This document shows positions 56,501 to 64,000 of a stretch of 64,000 nt of DNA, one piece after another. This DNA comes from Protonemura montana (taxonomy: Eukaryota > Arthropoda > Insecta > Plecoptera > Nemouridae). A program made the translations under genes and the position numbers. The stretch spans positions 6,101,501 through 6,165,500 of the forward strand of contig OX387610.1 in assembly GCA_947568835.1 (NCBI GenBank). Direction: 5' to 3'. How positions within the stretch are numbered: the first letter of the stretch is position 1; each line of letters opens with the position of its first letter. The notes under the pieces are model-generated. The model saw nothing but the letters and a program-made list of their open reading frames with translations, did no database searches and was not told the DNA's origin.

Positions 56501-59500
56501 TAGAAAAACAACTAAATAACTGATAAAAACACTTCAAAAATAGCACAGGCACTTTGAGAGAACATAAAATCAGGGACTCTCAAGATGGCGGTCTTGCCCT
56601 CCAAGTCCCTTTATGGCAACCGCTATCAAGGTTATTTGAGATCTCTGCGTTCAGCTTAAGCTCTGCTTTGTTTATTCCCTACAAGTGATTGGAAATAGCC
56701 AAATGACAATTTTTAACTGCCACTTCAACTTAGACTAGAAGTTGCAAAAATGGTAAAACATAACCCTAGAAAATACAATATCTGCTGTGTAGCCTATCTC
56801 AACAGAGCCGTAAAACTCCCCAAATTCCTTCAACTCACCGTTGGCTAAAGGTGCTGAGCCATCAATGCACGCAGGTTCCTCCTGCAGCTTCATGGCCTCG
56901 ATTTTCACCGGCTTCAAGATACGCTTGACAGCCTTGGGCTTCTTGACGAAGCCACGGCTCCAACTGGAGGAACCAATACGCCGCCGTGCGGAACGTACAC
57001 CGACGGAGTTGCGCGTCGTAAACGGCCGCTTCAGCACGCCGTTTGGTGGGGCCGACGACGCAGTGGCGGCAGCAGCGGAAGGAGAAGTCAGGGTTGCCGG
57101 TTCTTTGGAGGCTGCTGTGGGGAGAGAAGTCAAAAGTTTAAGAAAAAGTGTGTTGAATTTTGATAAATGGTTACGTGTAAACATATGTTAAATTACTTTT
57201 AGATTACCTTGTTATGAAAGTAAATGTTAAAAAACATTGGCTGTGCAACTTTAAAAGAAAATTGAAGTTTTTGTACGCCACATAATGAAATTAAGACCGC
57301 CGCCAACTGTTTTTGCTCAAAGGGTTGTATTTAAAGTGTTTATTTTGTATGAATCGTCAAAGATATAACATAACATAAGGAAATATCAAATCCTGCCATT
57401 AAAGACATCACTGAAGTGAAATGTATTTCATGATTTGGTAGCACAAAGAATGTGATGTCAGTAGGCATAATTTCAGTACGTATCCGGTATTGTCAGTATA
57501 ACACAGTGTTAGGAAACTCATCCTAACCCCCTTACATCCTTCTAATGCTGGTGTAACTATTCTGCGCTCTGTTGTAGTTGTAACTTTTCTACGAGCTGCG
57601 GCAAGTTCTGCACACGCGCACAGCTTAGAGGGAACACTGATCATGACTACGTTCCCAATTAACATCGGTAAAATATCGGTCAGTATACAAACGTACAACC
57701 AACCATGCATTATCTCTACATTAGCAACTGATGTCTATACAGTATCCAAGCTAAAAATAATGAACATTTAGCGGTGAAAAAGAGTGCTAACAAAATCCTC
57801 CATTCATTTGACAATTTCCAAGCGGTTTTTACGCCAAACTCACCAATCGGCGCATCCTGCTGACTGGCCGTTGGGCTAGTCGCAGCGTTAGCCTCAGCGG
57901 CGAATGTTACAGTCGGCTTCCCACGAATGAAGTCGGGCACGAAACGAGAAGGCGAGTCGGCCCGCTGGCGGCGAGATGCCGAAATCTGTCGGCACTTGTG
58001 CTCGTAATCCGTGTCCATCTCGGCCTTGATGAGGGCGTAGGCGGTGTCGCGGAGGCAGCAAGCTCGGTGACGGATCAGTTTGTCCTCTCCGGTCCTAGTA
58101 GAGAGAGGACGTTAAGGTCTACCCACGATCGACATGGCAATAAGCACAAGCTTAACGTACAAGGAACTTAGGAATCATAAGGGACTCCCCACAAGCGACA
58201 AAAGGCACATAGAACACAGGCATAGCATTTAACTGTGTTGAAATATTCCAACTTCCTTGTGCCTGTACTTATGTCAACCAATCACAGAGCTTTAATTTGA
58301 CAAAAATGGCAGATAATCTTGGTTGACTGTCAAAGTGGGAAGTTTTTGATTGCCCTGTTTTTCTTTTATCTGCCCAGACAGATACAATGAAACACCCTCT
58401 AAAAAGTAAAAACCTTCTCCCCCTAGCCTACATTGTCATGCATGCAACAGGACCCGATGGTTTCGATAAAATTACCATTAATAACATAACATAAAACATA
58501 ATGAAAACATGATAACGAAACGAAAACTCTACATAATTTGATCTATGTTCCTATAAACTAGTCAGCAGCAATGCACAGCACAGCAAAACAACTGATCATA
58601 ATCAACACAGATGTGCAGTATATTCAGGATTATAACTGCCATTAAAAATGGCCGACACACAGCCTTCTTGCCTATTAACTTCCACGGCCAGAAACAGCAA
58701 ATCAGTTCGGAATTAGAATAAATGCTATTAAGTTAACTGTTAAATACAAATAGCGGGCTAAGAGGCTTGACATTGGTTGTGGTGAACAAGGAAAGAGAGG
58801 GAGCGCTACTTGAAGCAGAAGCAATTTGGCGTGCATGGTGCCCTTGTCGAGAAATTTTCTGAATTTGAATGTTACAGTCATTTTTGTTCCTGATTTCTAT
58901 CCTGAAAATACTATTAACTCTGCGACAAACAAAATTATAGGTTCATTTTCAACAAAAAACACTATTGGGGAAAACTTTCAGGCAAAAAAATGACGAAAAT
59001 AATTTGCTAGGCCAACAACATTGAACGAGCAGAATATTACTAGTTTGTCATCATTTACTTTTTGATGAGTTGCAGTTCTGTCTTGTTATCTTTATACAGG
59101 TTCTCCAGCCATCTTCAAAAACAGAGGAGAAATTGTTAAGTCAACATAAAAAAAACCAATCGATCTCCGCATAGAATTTCCCTCAATTTGCTACAAAATG
59201 TGCAAGTTGTTTTCACCTTTTATATACTTTATTCCACATATAGTGAGTATTTTTGTAAATCTCATATACTGATGGTAATAAATTGGCATTGGTTTTAACT
59301 TTTAAGAGTTAGGTAAAAATCCATAAAGATTTAATAATTCTGTAAACATCACCCTAAATATTCAAGTGGTTTTAGATGTACTACACAAAAGTTTTCCAAA
59401 AAATAGCTCACCTGCACTAAAAAAAAATCCAATGGCCAAAAATAAGAGGCAATATCAATGAATTGTTTCAATTTATTAACTTAATAACCATAATAACCCT

Positions 59501-62500
59501 GTTGAACCAGAAAACAGACTCACTATAGTCTAAACCGTTAAAAAAATGAAAGACATTGTAGTTTATACTACGTAGTTCTTGAAACAAAAATTACTCTATT
59601 TGGAATGGTACCTTCTCTCAGTGGATAGATTGTAGTTAGAATCAAGAATAAGCCTTATTTTATCACATTATGATGTTCTGTAAATCCCAAAGAAATTTGA
59701 GCTTGTCTGATGAGGTTCAGAGTTTACATTAAATAAGCTTGAGAGTGCCCTTTTGACAGACAAACTCAAAACTATCCCATCAATTCCAGAAGGAGCCATG
59801 AAGTGAGCTCCGAGACCTCTCCAATGCTAGAAAGCGTACTCACCTATCGGGATTGTAATCGAGAGCGTTGCGTACGACCAGGTCGATGTCGTCGAGGAAC
59901 TCCTGGGCGCAAGCGTATCGGTGAAGGTCGATCTTGCTCATGATGGTCTCCAGATCCATGGGCTGTGCAATGATAGTAAGGTAGTCTGGCACTTCTTCCA
60001 CATCAACTGGCTTCGTGAACATGAAGAACCTGCGGGTCACAATACATCCAGTGAATTACCGATGTATGTCTTTTAAATGGACTTCTGAAACGAAGCGACT
60101 TGGCCAGACCTAGCGAAACCTTCAATTAACAGGAGACATGACCATGACTTAAAATTCTACCTGCCAAAGTATAGAAAGCTGCTGATTAACAAGGATTTCT
60201 GAGCAGAATCATCTGACTTAGGAACAAGCTTCCAAAGGCCATCATGGTTTCGTTCTCAAAGAACTTTGATATAATATGTTTTATTTATAATAATTTAGTG
60301 GGTGGGTAAAAGTGGGTGGGGTTAAAGTGAAATTCCCTGTTGCTGTCGCTAAAATTCTATCAAAATATCAAAATATTAAAAACCGTTTTTTCCTCGGAAT
60401 TGAGACGCAACGCTCCCAGATGTTTTGATATAATCTCACGGCATTTTAATTAACTAATTATGCGTCCCCCTTCCCCTAGAGCGGGGTAAATAAATCAATA
60501 AATAAAATATCCAGCTGCATACAAACATCAAATCAAACCTGTATCATCTCTCTATCAACAACTGATGTCTGTGAATTACAAGAATTAAATAAATAGAAAC
60601 AAGGACACTAAAAATCTACCTGCCTCACCTAAACTGTCATAAAATTATAAACCACAGACCACAGAGTACATTTATAAAGTAGAAACAGTTTTGAAGTCAC
60701 AAATGGAAATCACTATCTATCTACTTGTGTAAAGTTTCTTGCAACATATAAACAAAACAAAAACTCACAGCCGGTTGCGTGCAAGCTTTGAGCAGCAGTC
60801 GCGCAAAAAGATTCGCAGCTCGCGTAGCGTAGCCTCCTCGCGTTCGTACGTCTGTCGCAGCTGCTCCTCAGTGAGCTTGGGTGGCAGGGGTGGCGGTGCA
60901 AGGGGCAGCTCCTCCAGGGGGCCGGCATCGCTGGCCTGAGGCGGCGAGGGTGGAGCCATTGACTCCTCCAGGAAGACGGGCAGGAAGAACGACTCCCGGC
61001 AGGCAAAGTCAGGCGGGGAGAGAGTCACCACCTATACGCAGATTCGATCGTAAGTTCACACTAATATTTTTTAGTTTAGGGACCTTTTTCCAAACCTTAA
61101 ACTCCTTTTTTATATCAGTAACACTTATCACCTTGCAAAACATATCTTCTTAGTATTATTATGAGAATTATGAGAAATTAATAAAATGGCAAAATGGTAG
61201 TGTGTTCTATGGTTTTGCTTTGATGAGACTGACTTTTAAACACCTGCCGCTTTGACACTCCTGAAGAACTCGGCACCAACGCTGTCGAAAAGTCGACATT
61301 TTAGGTCTTTTTCGGACTGCAAGTCAGTCTCAACAGAACAAAACCAAACACGAAATTGCTATCTGCCCACGGCTCTGAACAACTTTACCATTCTATGTTG
61401 TAAAATATATGATTGTCCGAACTTAAATAACTGAAAAAATCAATAAAAACCCAGTCATACATACCTCATCTCTGTACGGACTGAAAAGAGCCGCGAGATC
61501 GGCTGGGAGGTCATCGTGCACGCAGTCGGCGGTGGCTAGCAGAAGAACGGCGGCGGACGGCTCCAGCTCGCGCAACTTTGATAGGAAGACGGCGCGGAGC
61601 GTTTCCGACGAGAGCGACCAGAGCCGGTCGACGCCCGCAGCAAGGATCACGGATGGCGGGTTGCGACGAGCTTCGTTCAGCACCTGGGAACGGAACGGGC
61701 GATCAGGATTGAGATCGAAATGGGTGCGACTCCCAGCTTCTTTCAAGATTTTTGATTAACGAAGAAATTTTGTTATGTTTTTTAGACTCACATGAGTACT
61801 CTATTTAATCTTCGCACTAGCTTTGACAAAAACTGTTTAAACTGGGTTTGAAATGCTAAGTAACGAACAACTAAATTTCCGAGCGTTTCGTAACGTGTAC
61901 CTGTGACTTTAGCAAGAGTGAAAGCTGTCCTGACAATTTTCCGATAACAAAAGAACCACAAAAATTAAAACATTAGACTAGTTTGGACATCCTAAATGCA
62001 TCAACTAAAATAATCAAGGTAATAAATTAAAAACTAGCATAACTTGTAAATAAAAAATATGACTACAATTTTTGTTTGTTTTTATACTTTTGTATGAGTG
62101 TTTTAATTCTACATTCATGACATTACTTGGACCTTACATTGGATTCAAAACCAAACTTAAATACTTTTTAATGATTAATGCTTTTTACAGCCTAAGGGAA
62201 TTCACTACAAGAATTGGACAAGAATTTTAATCTTTTATCTTTTTAAATCGTTTTAAAATGTTTAAAATGTTTAAAATGTTTAAAAAAATTAATAAATAAT
62301 AATAAATTTTGTTGTTTTAAATGTTTTTTCAGTTGTAATAATGAGAAGAACATTATTTTCGAGACAACTTTCAAAACTAGGAGATTTCTTTCCCCAAAGT
62401 TACTTTACTCTTACTCCTTACTCTACCTCACTCTTTTTGTTAGCATACCGTATAAAAGGTAAATAAAAAAGATATAATAATAATAATAATAATAAATAAT

Positions 62501-63664
62501 AATAATAATAATAAATAATAATAATAATAATAAAGGTATAATAAATAAACGACGAGCATTCCATTTCAGAAGACTGAACACCATCTCACCTGAATGCAGG
62601 CCTCCTCCGGAGTGCAGCACGACGAACGGAACAGAGCAGTGAGGTCGAGCATGTGCACAGGCACATGTTCGTATGCCCCAAGCAACGCCGCTGCGACCTG
62701 CGCTTGTCCGTGCCCGGCACCGTCTCCCGAGACCAGCAGTCGGGGCCAGCGCACTGAGGCAGGGGCAGCGCTGGGGGAGGAGCAATGGGTCGGGGATTCT
62801 TGATATTAGTTTGAGTATTTTATTTGATTGAAAAATGCAGGTGGTCTTAGTTGAATTTTAGATTCGGGTTTAAGTTAAATTCTAAGTTTAAATTTCTAAG
62901 TTTAAAAATAAGTTTAAAATTATAATTGAAGGTTTGTATTAAAAAAATATATATATATATAGATTTAGAATTCAACCCCAATTTTCAGCTTTGATGGGTG
63001 GTGCTTTAGCCATGTGAGCAAATTGGACACAACCCTTTTGTGAGGATTGTAGTGTATTTGATGAGTAAGTTTGAGTTTGATCACCAAGAAAATAGTTTCA
63101 AGAGGCTAACAAATTAGAGGTATTTCTAATCTTCCTACCTTTCAAAAATTGCTACATATTCACATCGAGTCAGCGAGTCCCAACAATCATACAACTCCAC
63201 AGGTCTACTAAAAATAACTGTAATAACTAATCATTTGTATCCTATGTACCTTTCTAATATTCAGTATTACATGGAACCACCAGAATGATTTCCTAGTAGT
63301 TTCTTAAAAATGATAATAAAAATAAGCTGCACCAAAAAGCTAACAATTATTTGACGTAAATAGTTATTATTTGGAAAACATAAAGTTTCAAAGTTATTTC
63401 ATTCTAGCTCTGCAAAAATAGTTATTTTCTTGTCGTAGAAAGGGAGCTATTATCGAGAGTTAATATTGTTGCTGCCGGTCACCTGGTATCCAGTGATAAG
63501 AAGGACTCGACGAGCCGGCCTCGTGCCGAGTCGACCGGCTGTCCTAGCAGAGCTCGTAATGGCGCCGACAGGTGGTTTCTGGTTGCTCCCGGACAGCCCC
63601 GGCTGGCGGCCGGCACGATTGACGCACGCGCCCGAGCAAAGTCTTCGCACTCCACCGTCACTTG
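53530..63664 (-). CDS. ATAD2: ATAD2-like chromatin ATPase/bromodomain protein, 3' exons (partial)
   Basis: C-terminal 701 codons plus stop of an ATAD2/ATAD2B orthologue, a nuclear histone-acetyl-binding AAA protein. Exons (high to low): 63664-63483, 62770-62590, 61683-61465, 61031-60769, 60029-59844, 58094-57844, 57114-56839, 56281-56102, 55171-55029, 54342-54181, 53592-53530; all GT-AG with compatible phases. Order: end of the first AAA region; degenerate second AAA module (SGDGAGHGQ lacks the Walker A Lys; LLLATAD retained); helical spacer TLRELRIFLRDCCSKLARNR; bromodomain (FTKPVDVEEVPDYLTIIAQP, NALDYNPDR with the acetyl-lysine Asn in YNP); basic and acidic low-complexity linker; C-terminal helices (VDREALANLLSRAV ... 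LLSEELDRFENL). The shelf triplet, RVF in human ATAD2 as I recall it, reads FMF here. The first AAA+ ATPase and N-terminus lie beyond 64,000. The C-terminus ends within about 15 residues of where human ATAD2 ends. Confidence 0.93.
53785..53880 (-). mobile_element. tRNA-SINE tail in the last ATAD2 intron
   Basis: On the minus strand: TGCCTGTTTGGTCACCAATA, AGTTATTAGTGTTCCTAATA, ATTGCAAGCATTTGCAATTT, AAATCAGATTTCAC. Head absent. Confidence 0.5.
54355..54510 (+). repeat. GACGTTTCG-core repeat beside an ATAD2 splice acceptor
   Basis: AAAAAACTATTAAAAAGCTG, ATTTTCCTGACGTTTTGCAA, TGTTACTCCATCAAAGGTGA, then the inverted start motif GGACATGAGTCTGAAAACCAT at 54,480-54,500. It begins about 12 bp from the acceptor of the exon ending at 54,342, so it lies in that intron's branch-point region. 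Confidence 0.55.
55718..56083 (-). mobile_element. 5S-type SINE next to an ATAD2 splice donor
   Basis: On the minus strand (same as the gene) the head AACATTGGTTTTTATGAGAT, TTGTGCAACACTGCGC and ATCAGATGGGTGACCATC leads into a degraded body (AGAACTTTCCTTCAGAAAGG, GTGGTCCCATTGGTTCGACA) and the 3' block ACTCATTTACTGACACCATT. Its 5' end is about 18 bp inside the intron after the exon 56281-56102. Confidence 0.75.
56485..56643 (-). mobile_element. CACTA-like element, left part only, in ATAD2 intron
   Basis: On the minus strand: GATCTCAAATAACCTTGATA, GCGGTTGCCATAAAGGGACT, AAGACCGCCATCTTGAGAGT, ATTTTATGTTCTCTCAAAGT, up to CACTTTAA. It matches 26,858-27,010 and 36,975-37,135. The terminal CACTG is lost and there is no minisatellite. 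Confidence 0.7.
58100..59840 (-). other. ATAD2 intron (large)
   Basis: The intron between exons 60029-59844 and 58094-57844. It contains the shared repeat at 58,745-58,870 and otherwise AT-rich unique sequence. No internal gene seen. Confidence 0.6.
58745..58870 (+). repeat. intronic repeat shared with astacin intron, copy B
   Basis: CATTGGTTGTGGTGAACAAG, AGAGAGGGAGCGCTACTTGA, AATTTGGCGTGCATGGTGCC and CTTGTCGAGAAATTTTCTGA are colinear with 49,760-49,880. Confidence 0.6.
61765..61930 (+). repeat. GACGTTTCG-core repeat in ATAD2 intron
   Basis: GTTTTTTAGACTCACATGAG, CTTCGCACTAGCTTTGAC, AACTGGGTTTGAAATGCTAA, AATTTCCGAGCGTTTCGTAA, ACTTTAGCAAGAGTGAAAGC: family order preserved. It begins about 80 bp from the exon ending at 61,683. 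Confidence 0.6.
62475..62545 (+). repeat. (AAT)n microsatellite
   Basis: Interrupted AAT/ATAATA repeats of about 70 bp in the ATAD2 intron, 45 bp from the exon at 62,590. Confidence 0.85.
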
Positions 63665-64000
63665 CTGCAAGCCAGGAGAGGATTCGGTCAGTCAAAAATC
63701 AGGGCGGAACGTTTAACGACGTACTGAGTTGATTTGTGGTAGGGTATCTAACAGTGGACCGCTTTGATAAAAGACCCTGTGGCATTGACGAGGGTGACTT
63801 TGGAACTAGTCTAGGGCCGTTTCACCAACACCGTTTAAATCTTGATTAGTAAGGGAAGGTTGAAGAGCAAAATTGTGTGTTGTCTGAATTTTTTTCTTTG
63901 TAATGTTCAAAATATCCTTGTTTTAAAGCAAATTACTGCCCCATTTAAATCACCCCTAAATGGCATTTGAGGTGGGTGTTTTAAACGACGTTGGTGAAAC
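63665..64000 (-). other. ATAD2 intron running off the window
   Basis: The acceptor CTTGCAG precedes the exon at 63,664, with the pyrimidine-rich stretch CCTCTCCTGGCTTGC in front of it. No further upstream ATAD2 exon is seen before the window end. Confidence 0.6.

Noticed and set aside
57408..58018. separate minus-strand genes at 57,408-57,710 and 57,716-58,018
   Set aside because: The second is an ATAD2 exon read into its intron. The first has no domain, lies wholly in an ATAD2 intron and lacks support.
60713..61153. overlapping ORFs on both strands near 60.7-61.15 kb
   Set aside because: Only the minus-strand frame 61031-60769 continues ATAD2 in phase; the others are shadows in GC-richer coding sequence.
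62423..62785. 120-codon minus ORF across the microsatellite
   Set aside because: A shadow of an ATAD2 exon, with the (AAT)n repeat translated to Tyr/Ile runs.

Overview
The window is nuclear DNA of an animal, most probably an arthropod. The evidence is intron-rich genes with GT-AG splice sites, an AT-rich background, many interspersed repeats, and a TATA box plus a TCAGTT initiator (the arthropod TCAKTY type) in front of the one complete gene. I cannot fix the order. There is no bacterial or organellar signature.

Regions 1-46,300: no convincing host coding exon was found. This is a gene-poor tract dense in transposable elements, mostly short non-autonomous ones. Recurring families are: (i) a SINE whose promoter head derives from 5S rRNA, often as a tandem pair of heads 92 bp apart, with a conserved body and a short AATC tail; (ii) a tRNA-derived SINE with a conserved block upstream of its A box; (iii) a 427-430 bp long-inverted-repeat fold-back MITE, with three complete copies and 5-bp target duplications; (iv) a second family related in sequence to (iii); (v) a CACTA-like element with CACTG/CAGTG inverted ends whose right end has expanded into 41-bp minisatellite arrays (four arrays); (vi) a repeat with a GACGTTTCG core, one copy of which is a near-perfect hairpin flanked by 14-bp direct repeats; and several two-copy repeats. 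Long poly-C/poly-G tracts are also present.

Region 46,300-52,330 (+ strand): one complete 10-exon gene for a secreted astacin-family zinc metalloprotease (462 aa: signal peptide, prodomain with FEGD aspartate switch, catalytic domain, MAM domain, Thr/Ser-rich tail). I assembled it by hand; all intron phases agree.

Region 53,500-64,000 (- strand): the 3' 11 coding exons (701 codons plus stop) of an ATAD2/ATAD2B orthologue. They cover the degenerate second AAA-like module, the bromodomain, a low-complexity linker and the conserved C-terminal helical segment. The 5' exons (first AAA+ ATPase) lie beyond the right edge. The two genes are tail to tail, with stop codons about 1.6 kb apart. The same repeat families sit in their introns, one SINE only about 18 bp from an ATAD2 splice donor.

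The most interesting material is in the repeats: a transposon whose own terminal repeat seeds a minisatellite, a dimeric 5S-promoter SINE, a fold-back MITE caught inside a tandem repeat with its empty site preserved, and two SINE-like loci with near-identical inverted arms that suggest local template switching.
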